A stretch of DNA of 64,000 nucleotides from the NCBI RefSeq assembly GCF_051020975.1, contig NC_135046.1, forward strand, positions 5,146,001 through 5,210,000, read 5' to 3'. This document shows positions 51,104 through 64,000 of the stretch, piece by piece. The notes under the pieces were generated by a model. It worked only from the letters and a program-made list of their open reading frames with translations. It made no database searches and was not told the origin of the DNA. How positions within the stretch are numbered: the stretch's first letter is position 1; each line of letters opens with the position of its first letter. The DNA is from Osmia lignaria lignaria (Eukaryota; Arthropoda; Insecta; Hymenoptera; Megachilidae). Position numbers and translations under genes: made by a program.

Positions 51104-53850
51104 AGGAGGAGGGGTTAGAGGGTTGAAGGCAGAGGAAGTTTGGGTGGCCTGGCGCGCGTGTACGCGTAAGTGGGTGCGTGAAGCGGTTGTATGGGTGCGT
51201 GTATGCAATTGTAGGAGCGAACGGGCGCGCGCGTGCTCTCACGCAGGCGCAACGAACGCGAGTCAAAGTGGTGTGTCCGACGACGACGGTGAGTAGAAAG
51301 GAGAGAAGAGGGAAAACCTAGGAGGCCAACAGGCGAAGAAGGAGAAGAGGCAGGGAGAAGGTGGTGGATATAACGAACGGGGGTTGGGGTTGAAACAGAG
51401 AGAGAGGATCGTCGAGGGTAGGGGAGGTCCAAGGCGTTGCTTGCTTAATTACTAAAAGCTAATCAATTCCGGAGGAAGTAAAGTTTAAATTGCAAACTAA
51501 AGTATAGCTAGCTCCCGGACGTAACGCTGCAAAGCGATATTACCGCTCGCTGCATTCTGCAATTAGCCCGTGGTAAATCATTGAAAACAAATTATGGGCG
51601 GAACCCGCGGACGGTTGTTAACCCTCTTCTCTTTTCCCCATTGCCTTTTTCCCGGGATAATCTTCTCGGTGTATCTATAAAAATATTGCAATTTTATTCG
51701 TCGATACAACCAATCCTTCTGATCGCGCTAACGAGCCCAATTAATCCCGCTCCATTACGATTTTCCAACTCGAATCCCTTGATACGGTTATCAAAAAGTT
51801 TTTCCTCCCTGATGATTCGCCTCATTGAAGCCCACTCGTTCGTTCGTGGCTCCTGCGATTATTTTTTCTCCGAAAGATTTTAAGGTATCTAACGTATTCG
51901 CGATAATGCATAACAAACGAGATAGACAGTGTACGGTGGTTGATTTAAAGAATGAAAAATAAGAGTAGATACAAGGATAGAAGAAAAGAGAGGAGAGGAC
52001 GGTTTTCAGATAGAAGGTAAAAAGAAGGAGAACGGAACGAGGTATACAGCCCTGAAAACAAGCAATAAAATCAATGTCGTTTCCGGCGATTCAATTCGCA
52101 AGACACATCGCACAATTTCACATACAATTTTACGGCAGAACGGCCAGGACTCCTATTTACTTCACGGCCGTCCTTTCCCACCCCCTCAATAACCGTTTAC
52201 CGTCTCACCCTCGCTTGCTTCTTCTCCTTCTTTCTTTGAGCGGGCCGTTTTCTTTATCTTAAATTCTCGGGGAAAGCACGGCCCCGCGATCCTGTCGAAC
52301 GAGATCGACGAGCCAAGATCCTTTTGAACAAATCGTGCCCGGTTAACAGTTGGAAAATTGAAGGTTCGAGGAAAAAAGAAAAAACCCCGAGAGCCGCTAT
52401 CGCGATGCTCGCTCGATTTCGATGATACGATATGCTAATCAAACATCTCTGGTATGGTCGAATCGCAAATAAATAGCTCGTTCGATTCGAGGTGTATCCG
52501 TACTAGAGATCGGACATTTATGAAATCATCGAATATCGTTCTCCCGGTTTTAATTTCCTATTATTTAGAATCTGTCCGTCACAGTCACCGTGACATTTGT
52601 CAATCTCGAATTACCCTGGAATGGAGCGCAATGTATGGATTATGAAGCTGATCGAGTCGACGTCGCGTCGCCTCGCGTCGCCTGGTTCGCAATTAATTTT
52701 GAATCAGCAAGACGATTTGTCCCCCCGTCCTCCCCGCGGCAACGATAAATTTTAGAGTAAATTGGTAGAATTAATTGCACAGCGAGGTTCGTTCGTACAA
52801 GCTGCATCGAGCAAACGGTGTCTCGCTAGTGTAACGAGCGAGCTAACACAGCAGAGAGATACGGAATAGGCATCGATGTAAGGAAATATTTAAACGCGAC
52901 ATAATGAGCGGTCTAATTAGAGTTCGAGTCGCGATAATGGCGCAACGTGGATGTGTTTAGCTCTCGTTCCTAATGGACCTACTAATGAGTTTGTAATACG
53001 TGTTTATAACCTTCCTTCTTCTTGTTCCCTTAATCTCTCTGCTAGCCTGCTGGCTATCCCTCTCGAGCTTCGAAAGCCACTTCCACAATGGTTATCGTCC
53101 ATCGGCCAGCTTCTATTGACGTTCCCCTTTCTCTCTTTCTCTCTCTCTTTCTCGCACGCTGGACTTGGTAACCGATCCCTCCAGAAATCACGCTGCCGGC
53201 GGTTCATTTATCAATAAAAGTATTGGATCGGTTGCCTGGAAGTGACGCCTCCGCTAACGAAACAAAGGAACTGGGCGTAGTTATCAATTGGATATCGGCT
53301 GCTCGATTAATTATGCAACGTAATGCGCACGCCTGTTCTCCATTATCTCGCACACGTACCGACTGCCTCGCGATGGATTTCAAGGTTATTAATGCTCTTC
53401 CGGGCATCGTTTGGCCCGGAGGACATCGGTCGACCGAATTTCTTTCGTTTGTCTCTGATTTTTCGAAAGCGTACAATCGAAGGGGTTGATGAACTCCTCT
53501 CCAAGAAGCAACCCGTCGCGTCGCGTCGTCTCGATCTTCCGATAATTAATGTCCAGTATGTTCTCGTTTCCTGCACCGGCCAATGTCTCGGATTTCTGTA
53601 TGGATTCTCCAGCGTATAGAGAGGCTTCGACGATTATACCGGTGTCACGATACGAGCGTTGACCGCAATAATATCGCATTACCAAGATTAACGCGATCTC
53701 CAATAATAGATCGGACAGTGAGCAACCATGCTGGATTAGCTGACAAGAGAGAGCCCCGTACGCTTGTCCCGGCCATTATTCTCATTATTCGATGCCCATT
53801 AATAATCAGACTCGTCGCGTCATTGCTTCGCCCCCTTGAGCGCGCGTTTG

Positions 53851-53884
53851 ATTCCATTCGATTCCATTCGATTCCATTCGATTC
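53851..53884. repeat. Ten-base tandem repeat ATTCCATTCG
   Basis: Three perfect copies and a partial fourth of ATTCCATTCG. The unit itself is two diverged ATTCV pentamers, related to the ATTCG array at 55388-55427. Confidence 0.9.
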
Positions 53885-55387
53885 TCTCTTTGATAGTTTC
53901 CGTTCGGCAGAAAATATATACCATCGGATAAATATCGACGGGTTGTAGTTGCACGTAGCCTTTTATAGACTCGCTGAAACCTTTTGTGCGCTCGTGCAAC
54001 AACGCTTTTCATAGCGGTCCTGTACGGGCCGGAGAAGCAAACGAAAGACGTGTAAACGTTCGTTACAAACGTGGCGGATCGTAGATTCAAATGGTCTTCT
54101 CCCGTTCCTTGGCGGGGGATTCGATTTTTAATCGGTGAGCAGTCGGCGGAAAATAGCCACTTCGTCCCAGAGCGTCGCCTCGCGTCGCGTCTCTGCTCGA
54201 CCAGCTGTCTTTTACGCCGCCAAACAATTGTCCTTTCGTTCGTTTATCGAACGAGGAGAGACAGGAAGAATGAAGTGGCAATGTTCGAAAACATTCGAGC
54301 GAATTGTACCGCGTTTCCTCTCGCGTCTGCGTAAAACGTCCGCTTTGTCTGCCACTCGTTCCTTCTTCTCTCTTTTCTTCATCCATTCTATCCGAACCTT
54401 CGTTCTTTCGTTGTCTTTCAATTCCTTCAGAAAAGTAAGTGTTTGAATTAAAGTAGATATAAAATTTACGTAACGTATTGTTATTAAATGCCGTTGGTTT
54501 AGCCAGGTTTTTTCTTCTACTTGAATTTGTTCAATAACTTGCCCTGGTAACCGCGTGCCACAAGAACGAAAGTTTCGAAGCAAACGTGAGTGGGTGAAAT
54601 CGATGGGGGTCCAGCTAGAGTAGCAAGATTGCTCGACAATACTATCACCGCGGTTCGTTGAAGCCAAGTGTAAATAAATAGATTGCATTCCCGTCCCATT
54701 TGTTAGATTAGAATCAAATATAATTTCGCGAGGCTGGTATGGGATCTTGATCGAGCCGACCCCTCGTATCCATTTTGCCGCGTAAATACGGCCAACCTTC
54801 TTCTCCAAAGTAATCTTTCGCCGGCGCATTACTTACGGACTTCGACGAGGAAGTTCACCGCGTTCGATCGTGATTCTTTAATGCATTTTGCTTGCCTTGC
54901 TTTCCAACTGCTTCTTGCATCTGAGCGAAACATTGAAATTTACGGAAGCCATCCGACAACGGTATAGCAACCACGTTTCTGCTTATCGCTCGCGTATAAT
55001 TGAATGATTAATTAAATTTTTATACAACGTCGACTCAATTAAAAGTTATACAGAAATTACAATTCATATGTTACATCAAACTATACTGAAAGGTAGATGG
55101 ATGTACTTTATTATGCATAATTACTCATTTTTTTACAAGGAAGCTCTAGGCAGATTTTAATATTCTACAGTGCTCTGTAACGTTTGAGCAAAGAGAAGAA
55201 AATGAATTTTAATTGACATTGGTTGTTACGCGTAACTTGTTATCGTATGACGATAATCGTACAAAATGTAATAGAGAATATTTTTATGGAAGAAATTTTA
55301 CAGTGTTTTTAAGAGAACACGAAGATGCGTGTTTTCTTCGAGACACCGCATGATTTTAATTCCTGACTCGTACACCTGTTCCATTAC

Positions 55388-55427
55388 GATTCGATTCAAT
55401 TTGATTCGATTCGATTCGATTCGATTC
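55388..55427. repeat. Five-base tandem repeat (ATTCG)n
   Basis: About eight units of ATTCG, with one interruption (ATTCAATTTG). Confidence 0.85.
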
Positions 55428-57171
55428 ACAGATTCGGCTGGCGCCAACTCCTTTTTCGCGTTTCCGCCTCATCGCGCCGATAGCCATTTTCGCTATTGTA
55501 CAATACCGGCCGCTTCCAACGGGAGGAATAATTATTTCTGCGTAAATGACGATAATCGAGCTATTATTACATTTACGGCATTACGTCGGGTACGATATTA
55601 CAGTAGTACGTTATTAGAGTATTGGAGGATGAATATTAATCGGGCACGTACGAGTGGTGCTTGTAATTAAAGTAGACGCGTCATCGGACGGAAAATTAAA
55701 TTAAACGGCGAGATAACCGACTAATTACGCAATGTCATTTCATCGAACAAAGCGCGAGATTCCTTTCGCAATGGTTCGATGGTACTTCTCGTTAATATTT
55801 CGCGAAAATTTCATCGTTTGAAAAACCACTACTTCAATTTTTTCACTATTTTCCTGCGAGATTGTTTTCAATTCCTAAAGAATATTCAATCAGAATATTA
55901 TTTTTAAATATTCATAAAGAAACAATTCTCTGTTTCGATTACAGATTCTGTCAATGAACTGAAATTGTTGTCACAGTTGGCGCGATCGAACGTCAATCGA
56001 TGTTTCCTCTATATGCATCCTTTTGTTGTTATAATTATTCATTTGCAATCAAAAGGCGACAATAAATCAACGTCCCCTCGGATCTAGTCGATTTCCAATG
56101 ATATTAAGTCGCATTTACTGATTGGCCGAGCTCGACTAGAATTTTCTCGACTTTGGTCGTCTCCTTTCCTCTCGTACGTGTACGCGACGCTGGAAAACAC
56201 CGTTTTTACCAATTAGCCGGTCATAAATTTCGCGGGTACCGGCGGCCAATTATCTTGGAATTAGCGTCTCGCCGTCCGTCCGTTTTCGCAAACGATCAGG
56301 CGTTTCTGTCTAAGCGGTGCGCATTCGCTTCGCTAATTAGAAGAAAACCGAGTAATTACGCAGCAGCCAGTCGAGGAGGCGACCCTTTTCCGAAATTTCG
56401 CTACGAATAACCGAGAACGGCAAGAGACGGTATTCGCTCGCGTTGCCTGCGGTCGACGGTCGAAACGAACGCGAAACGATCAAGGGAGCACTATTAGCGG
56501 CTGGTGCACGTGTACATACGCGGAACGTTTAATTAATCTTACGCGAAATCAGCGTGCTTTCATTGTCATTAATAGCTTTGGCCTGTATTTAAACACGTCT
56601 GCTTTTCGAAAGAGCGACGGTTTAATGATTCCGCGTGGACGAAGTAATGTAGCCGTGGTAATCGGAAATATGGAACCGGTCGTTTGATAAAAGACATTAG
56701 TAACGGGTGCTGTCGATCCGCGATAAACTATTTATTACGCTCGCAGTCACCGATACACCGAACCGTTGCACGCGTTGCTGCTGCTGGTCCGACCGCAGCA
56801 GGGGGTGCGGATTGCCAGCACAGGGGTGAGAGCTAGAAAGAGAGGGAACGTTGTACGCCAGCGTCGACTCTCAAAACCAATTTTCGGGATTTCATTTGGA
56901 AAACATAACGTGCTTCGCGTGCTGTTTATGGGTTCCATTAGGAAGCTGTCAGCCGGTGATCCCGCGTTGCATTCCCATACCACACGAAGGAACACCATAC
57001 GACGCCCGTAACCGATACACCGATTGCAAGATTCCTTGCCACCTTTGGGGACCTCGGCTTATCGGATACACGTGGTCCTGATCGAATATCCGTTTGCTAT
57101 CGGCTTTATATCGAACGCGAATACCTTTTTTCCCATTCTTTTCGATGATCCCGTTGCATTAATTTGATGTA

Positions 57172-57280
57172 TTAACCTCTCGGATTTATGGCGTCGAGTT
57201 AAATTTTAATTTAGTTTGGAATTATACTAGCTTTGCTGGTGTGACATTAAGTCTTGCGTACCTCGAAGTTGAGAGGCTAA
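57172..57280. mobile_element. Doubtful short MITE-like element
   Basis: TTAA then CCTCTC at the left (57172-57181) and GAGAGG then CTAA at the right (57271-57280). Only six terminal bases are inverted, and one side of the TTAA is mutated. This may be a decayed piggyBac-type MITE or chance. Confidence 0.2.
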
Positions 57281-58724
57281 GTTTTCTTGGCATTTATAGG
57301 GAAGCATAGTGCGAGGAGCAAGTTAATAGAGGAAAAATATTCAAATTCTTTTTAATGAAATGAAATAGACAATTGGACGGTAATGAGAACATTTACCATA
57401 ACGATTAACGAATATTCGTAACTTTGGAACAACTCCGACGAATCCAACGGAATCGTCCCCGTAAGGTCGATGCTCGAGTTTGGGATCCTTAATATCCGCT
57501 GTATCGCATTCGATTAGCGGTCTGATTCGTTCCCTGTCCAATTGAACGACGCTTCCCAATTAAGTTTACTCTAAATTGCACGATCGTGGCGGTTGTTTTT
57601 CTTCCCATTCCCTCTACCTACTTCGTGTCAGCTCGGATTGCTCTATGGAAAAATATATTTTGATAGGAGATCTTTCGAGTTGGTCGTAGCCGTATTTTTC
57701 GTATCGAACGTGTGAAACTCGATGACAAATGTTTCTTTGCGATCCGTTACAACGCCCGTGTACGTATTAACCCCCTCCTGTGTATCCTGGTACGCAGTGA
57801 TCGGTCGAATCTATTCGCTGTTGGAACGCGTTTAGCCCGCTAACAAATCGATGGAATCCATTAAATTCGCGGCCGTGCAATCCGACCGTCAGATTATTCG
57901 TCGCTCGAAGGAAAATTAGCGATTATGTCGCGGAACGCTTAAAACGATCTCCCGCGGCACGAATGCAATTGCCCGCCCGGTTCGTTGTCGAACGGCGAAT
58001 CGCATCGTGAAATTGTCGAAAGGGAAATCAAAATGTAGATGAAAGTAGGGGATGAATGTGTGTGCAATTTAATACGTCGATGCTGGCTCGATAATAAACG
58101 ACAAGGTATAAAGTAACCAATAGCCAATGAACGATTTCTATGATAACGAAGATTAACCAATAAATTTCCAAAATTCAGAAATCATCGATTTTGTATTTAC
58201 TCATAAAGCGCTTCGTACCAATAAAGCTAACTTCCCTTAAATAAATTATTCCTTTATAGGCATCGATGCAACATAGCTAATATTCCTCTTTAGACGGAGT
58301 ATACTTGAATATTAAATTGTCTTTGGTGTAATTAAATTTCAAGCGATAATGGAATCGTTCGTTTTATTAAAAATCAACGTATACGTACACACGTACACTC
58401 GGCACAAACTTGTCGGCGACGTTTCGATCCCATATCGTTCTGAAAGTTAATTCCTTACGGTATTAATACAGAAAGTGCATCTCCAGTAATGAGATTGCGT
58501 TGCGCGAGGGGGATGATATAAGGGGTCGATTACAAGGCTTGTTCGTAATAACATATTGTTCACTCAGCCGTATATTTGCCAGAGGGTATGCTTGATGCGT
58601 CTCGTTGTACATGCATACATACGTGGCAAATAATGTAACATAAATAGACGATCATCTGCCGTGCGCAATAATTAATTCGGAAACTCGTAAACAGTTATCG
58701 TTGTTCACGAGGGTTCTTCGAGCG

Positions 58725-58748
58725 TGATCGATCGATCGAACGATCGAT
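58725..58748. repeat. (GATC)n tandem repeat
   Basis: Six GATC-type units with one A insertion in the middle. Confidence 0.8.
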
Positions 58749-61700
58749 GAAGTGGCACGGAGCCAGATCGGTAGAGGAATGTGTCACAGTGCCGATTAAA
58801 GACCGTCTGGTCAAGTGAACTGCTGCACTGGACTGGACACTGGTGAAAGATGAAAGTCGCAAGTCATGCGCCTAATTCGTTGGAAACGTTGCGGCCTCTC
58901 CTGGGACGCGACAGAAAAAGTATTAACCAAAGATCGAGCGTAGAGTTTGGCGGGCCAAACTGTTGGCACCCCTTTCTTTTCATCCGTCCTCCGGCCTCTT
59001 TTCTCTTTTTCCTTTTTTTCTTTCCTACGATATCGGAGGAACAATCCATCGACGCGGCGATCCCCGTTCTTTCCACGAAAAAGAGACGTGGCCGCTCGTT
59101 TGGAAAGGCCGAGATAATTACTTTCGGTTTTCGGGCGTACGCTTCAGCGAGCGCAAACGAAACAGGCGTATCTTGCGGTCGTGAATTTAATTAAATATTT
59201 TCGTGGTCGAATGTCCGTTCGTCCGTTGATCATCTTCCCGTCTTCTTTTTTTTAAATTTTTTCTCCTCTTTTCGTAGACACGGGGCAATTTACTTTTTTA
59301 ATGTCTGTAATGAATTAAACGCTCCCCCCAGCCTAGCAGGTTTCCTTTGCCCAGCTAGCTATTATTACCAACCCCCGTCTCGCATATTGCCTTTTCCACG
59401 TTCTTCCACCCCCTCGTCAACCTTCGACCTCTATTTTTATCTCAATATTCCCCGATTGTCCATACTGCTTTGCCTCTTACCTTCTCGTTGTTTCGTTTGT
59501 TTTGCTACGTGCATCTTGCCATCCAATCTAAAAATGTATTCGCGGAACGTCAAGGATGTCAGGATTCACACAGTAGTGGGGTAGGAATTTGTTGGCCGTG
59601 GCTCTTCGAAAGCATCAACGAAAAAAGCAAACTCGATCCAATCGACTTAATGTAGTTATTTCCCTGAGAGCCCATTGCCCACTTTGTTTGCTACACGACC
59701 TAAATGTAATTTTTTCACATTTTTTTTTCAATGCGCATATAAATCTGGCCAGTTTTACAAGCATGTTCCATCTACGGCCCTCAAGTATCAATTTTATTTT
59801 CCTTTGTTTTACCTTTACTCTTTTTTGACCTCGATAGGGTGAAATTGGATTTGACGACACCGGACGAGCGCACGACCGCGGTGCAATATATAGCGTCGGC
59901 TTGCACGATACGGCTAGCACTATCGTGCAGGGAAGCCGGCCAATTACATTACTTAGACTAATGTTATTGATGTTGTGGCGTAGAGAGGATTGTTTTTACC
60001 TCGTAACAGCATCGTTGTTTCGTTCTGGCGAAGTCCACCGCAGAGATCCGTTTCCGGTTTACGTTTACATTAACGCGTATCGTGCGAAAATCTGAAAATT
60101 GGAATCAGACTAAGCGAACAAGCATTTCGTTAAGCAACTCGTCATCTGTGCACAGTAGAGAGGAAGACTGTTTAGAGATTCGAGCGATTTCCTCGTTTCG
60201 ATCGGAAGCATCCCATTCGATAGATTGGCTAGTAACGGCAAATAGTAGATTTTTCCTCGTCTCGCCGGGCCGGAAGAAGGGATTCCGAACGAGAAGTAGG
60301 AGTTGAATTCGAAGCAGAAATAAGGGGCGGTTGGCGGTCGGGCGGCGGAGCGTCGGGGTTGGAGGACAGCTACATGCGTGTTTCCTCTTCCTTTCCTCGG
60401 AATCTAATTTCGTCGAATGTCATCCTCGAGACTCGAGAGAGTGCAGCGATCTGCATTCGAGGTTGAATCGCCCGATAGCAATTTCCAGGTGAAGGGGGGC
60501 AGAGTGGAGAAGCTGTCGCGTTCGGCAGAAAGAGAGAAACGCGCCAGCGATCGTGGAACTGGGAAAAGGAGGAGGGATGAAGGGGAGGGTAGGGGTTGAA
60601 TCCTGCGGGAGGATACGCTGTCCGTTCCCGGGGAAGTCTCGTCGAAGTATCGAGACCTGTATCATGGCGGCTATAATACATTTTTTATCTGATCGAGGGG
60701 ATCTTCTTTATGGAGGGTTGTCCGTGCACGCTTCTCCGACGCTCTCTGTGTCGCGCGTATGTACACCACCGCCACCATTTACCCTCTGCTCTGCGAGTAT
60801 CCACCCTCTCTCCTACACTCTATTCGTGTTTCTACGTTTTTCCACGTGTGTACTCGCGCTTCCAGTTCTGCTTCTACATTGTACACGATACAAACACGTT
60901 TGGACGTGTACGCGCATTTTCTCCATTAGCTCTCGTCGCGTGCTAATGGACGTGTACCGACCATGGTGGTCGCGGAATCGAACAACTGCGAACGTTTGCA
61001 CGGTACGAGAGATGGTTAGAAGAACTTGGAAACGACTCGTAGATCGCGATCTTTCGCCGCGATTGGAGCATTAAACTTTGTCACCAATTTACAAAGCAAC
61101 ATCGAGATTGAAGAAGAAACGCGCTCGTTTCACGGAGAACTGATTCATTCGCGAAATAAAAGAAGGGCAATATAGAGATGGAAATGGAAAGAGGGGTAAC
61201 TGTGGAAGGGTGGCGGAACGAAGTTGGATATTGAGACAGAGGTATAGGGAAAAGTAAAGGTGGGAGCTGGAGATGGTAGAGAGGGTGGAAAGGGGAGCGG
61301 AGAAGTCGAAGCAGGGACCGAAGCAGAGCGAAAGACGGATGGTAGCGACGGCGATGGTGGGGTGGCAAGGAGAGCGCCCTATCATGTGGGGAAGAGGGAG
61401 GGCGGTATAGGGGATTGAAAAGCAATTTCCCCGCGAGGGACGCGCGGTGTGTGGTCCGAGCTTTATATTAATGATCCAGATATATTATCGGACGTGACCG
61501 AAATTGCTGTCAAAAAACTCGGATATTGGATCGAGAGGAGATTGCGAGAAGGTCGCTCTTCTCCGCGCGCGTTTCTATCCTATATACAGTACATACGGAG
61601 GCGTACGCGTCGATCGGTCACTGTTGAAAGTCGTTCAAAAACGAGCAATCGTTTCGTGGATAATTTCTACTTTTCGATTTACGTTCGCCTCTCGAGCGAA

Positions 61701-62985
61701 TCGAATCAGCCGGGTATTTTTGACGCGTCGATTGAAATCCTCGAGCGTCGTTCCTATAGTAGTCTTGTACCCGATCTCCTCGCGAACAATCATATCCCGC
61801 GAATCTGTATCTGTATTTCATGCACGATTCCTCCTCGTTCTTCCATGTTATACGTCTATTATTCTCGCGTATCACGAGATAATACGTCCTGTCGTTCGTC
61901 GGCGGTCGGACAGATCAATTTCGTTCGCTACGAACCCGTTCGCCTAAAGCGTTTCGCGTTTCCACCACCGTTCTCTAAGACACGGATGCGCCTCGAACGA
62001 GGAAGACGTTTCGCGAACGAGAATAATCACCGGTGATTACAAGTTACAAGCCAAGGGACCGCAAATCAGACTGTCTCACGATAGTAGAATATATATATTA
62101 GGAAACGAACCGCGGGTAGTCGCACGGTTCGAGCGGAAAAAGTATGTCCCGCGTGTATGCGGGTGCGTTAAGTAGTGGATCCTGTCGCGTCGCGTACATA
62201 CGCGAAACATGTTTTATGCAGACTCGCGATAAGCGATTAAGCTGCAACCTAGTCATACCGGTTTCGATACGATAAGCCTGGCTAATGCACGCATTTTCCG
62301 TTCGTTGAAATCCTGTCCTCGTACGTGTTTTCGCGCGTAACGGTTCGCATCGACGCGTCGTATAACACATGTCCATTTTCGATCAGTCTCGATGCGAAAT
62401 TTGCCTCATTACAAGCGATTCTCGTTAAAATGTTTCATCTTATTATTTTCATTTTCGATCATTTTGTTATACCTGTACCCGGTATATAAGCAAAGGCAAG
62501 ATTGCCTATCTAAATGCAATTGGATCGTGGTGGACGCGTTTCTAGTACGTACGTCGATGGAAATTGACGGCCGACCGCGACGATTTTTCTGTTAAGACGA
62601 CGTTGGCGCGAGGTCACGTTCCAGCTGGAAAGACCAATTTCCGCTGACTTCTATTTACATAGTTAGGTATACGGCCTGGATAATACGGCCCTGTCGAGTT
62701 GCTCGTGTCGCTGGAAGTCGAAGGGTGGCCGAGAGGGGCTAGCTGTCCACTGGTAGAAGGATAGCTTGGCAGGAAGCGGCTGGCGGAGGAGGGTATTACG
62801 GTAATACCCACGGTGTTTCCAGGACGGTGGGTAGGCATATAACTAAATTTCCATATCTCGTGCCGATTGTGACGAACATCTAGTCGCTCCGCTCGCACGG
62901 CGACCATCGTTCGGATTTAACTTCGCCACCGACTCTACCGTTTCTGTCTTTCACGCTTTATACTTTCTAATTCTGTTGCCACGAC

Positions 62986-63006
62986 TTCCGTTCCGTTCCG
63001 TTCCGT
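62986..63006. repeat. (TTCCG)n tandem repeat
   Basis: Four consecutive TTCCG units. Confidence 0.85.
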
Positions 63007-64000
63007 CTGTTCCTTCTCTCGTCGTTCGTTTCCAGATCGAACCGCGAGCGCCAGGTCGAGAGGTCAAGACAACCAGTTGCCGGGGCTATAAATTCACGCG
63101 GCTATTCGAACGTGTATTTACATGCACGAGTAGCGACGTTTGATTGGCCGTGACGTGGACGCTCGAAAGTGGCTCGCCAGCCCCTTGATTGGATTCTATC
63201 CTGGACACAATGAACTGTACATCGTACGATCCAACGTGATCAAGCGAGCAGGGGTGGCAAGGGAGCCGGAGAGGAGTACGAGAAAGGAGCGCGGCGAGAT
63301 ATTACCAGGCATTGTGCGAAACTGTCGAAGAATTCGTTCCCTGCTCAATTCAAAGGATATTTCGATTAACTCTGTGAAAAGTCGGAACGTTTGCATTGCA
63401 GTTTCGTGTTTGTTTAACCGGATGTTTGTTAACAATTTTGCTTGTTTTTATTCCTCTCGATACAAACAATTTTCAATATTTATCTTTCAGTGGTGTTACA
63501 TGTGTGTACATAGGAGGGTAGACGTTAACGCAATATGAAAGGAAAAAAAAAAAGAAGGAAAAAGGGTAGAAATAACTCTAGTCAAGTGTCGAAGCAGGAC
63601 GATAAAGGGGGTATAAAAGGGAGAAAAATGAAAGTAGCAGGAACGATCGTATATATGTATTGGTCACGTACCGAGGGTGCGCTCGCACATAGCAGTTTGA
63701 TACTGATTGACGCTTGTTCGCGCGCGGAAGGATTAGAGATCCGATTGGTAACGGGCAACCGCGTCTGCGCAGAAGCATTCTCGATAGAACGAGCATGCAG
63801 TCTGGACGTATGCCTTCTGAAACTTACCGTGACTCACAGATTTTTTATCTCTCGACTTATTTCCCCTATGGAGACTCGGTGATACAGCGAATTCCTATTC
63901 AACAACTTTTCTTCGATTATGGAAACAGTCGAGTTATCGCAGTCACTGGAACGATTGCATCGTTTAATCCAACGATCTCGGACTCCAATGTTTCCAATTA

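Larger units (their letters stand above)
48842..64000. other. Gene-free non-coding DNA to the end of the window
   Basis: No coding gene is supported. If the exon ending at 48840 is real, this is the first intron of a + strand gene. Short tandem repeats are listed separately. Weak exon-like segments at 51247-51288 (+) and about 62656-62848 (-) are discussed as findings. Confidence 0.4.

Noticed and set aside
52655..52685. Repeated GCGTCGCCTC words, also near 48360 and 54175
   Set aside because: Short CpG-rich low-complexity words without a constant unit or boundaries; not convincing as a mobile or regulatory element.
53851..53884. Regular ten-base repeats that might suggest a CRISPR-like array
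   Set aside because: Direct head-to-tail copies with no spacers; a simple tandem repeat in a eukaryotic genome.
54212..54829. 205-codon open frame on the minus strand
   Set aside because: Low-complexity basic composition, no family resemblance and no supporting splice sites.
61449..62036. 195-codon open frame on the + strand
   Set aside because: Arg/Ser-rich composition without motifs, and a competing 147-codon frame in the same place.

Overview
This window looks like nuclear DNA of a hymenopteran insect, most likely a bee. The genes have many short exons separated by compact AT-rich introns with GT-AG ends. Much of the non-coding DNA is rich in CpG and TCGA words, as is usual in Hymenoptera. 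Every recognisable protein belongs to a conserved metazoan or insect family. Exon structures were built by hand from splice sites and reading-frame continuity, with no transcript data.

The first 26 kb is gene-dense. From left to right it holds: (1) a small secreted, cysteine-free protein with possible peptide-precursor cleavage sites (+); (2) a Ly6/uPAR-type, probably GPI-anchored protein of the quiver/SLEEPLESS kind (-); (3) a FAM187-like immunoglobulin-domain transmembrane protein (-); (4) the LIN9/Mip130 subunit of the DREAM/Myb-MuvB complex (+), head-to-head with gene 3; (5) the nucleoporin Nup50 (-), convergent with LIN9; (6) a PHF21A/BHC80-like PHD-finger protein (+) spread over about 10 kb, divergent from Nup50.

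The DNA from about 26.1 kb to 64 kb contains no coding gene I can support. It is probably intergenic or long-intron DNA of a regulatory type. It holds several short MITE-like elements, microsatellites, strong inverted repeats and a few candidate non-coding exons. The best of these is a GC-rich stretch ending in a strong splice donor at 48841.

The most unusual signals are these. The last PHF21A-like exon is open in two frames for 1.1 kb. The second frame continues 794 bases past the first frame's stop, and skipping the preceding 107-base exon selects exactly that second frame. A 163-base LIN9 intron contains a long hairpin that starts almost at the 5' splice site, resembling a tailed mirtron or intronic pre-miRNA. 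A hAT-type MITE and at least two piggyBac-type MITEs have recognisable ends. The first gene may be an undescribed amidated-peptide precursor.
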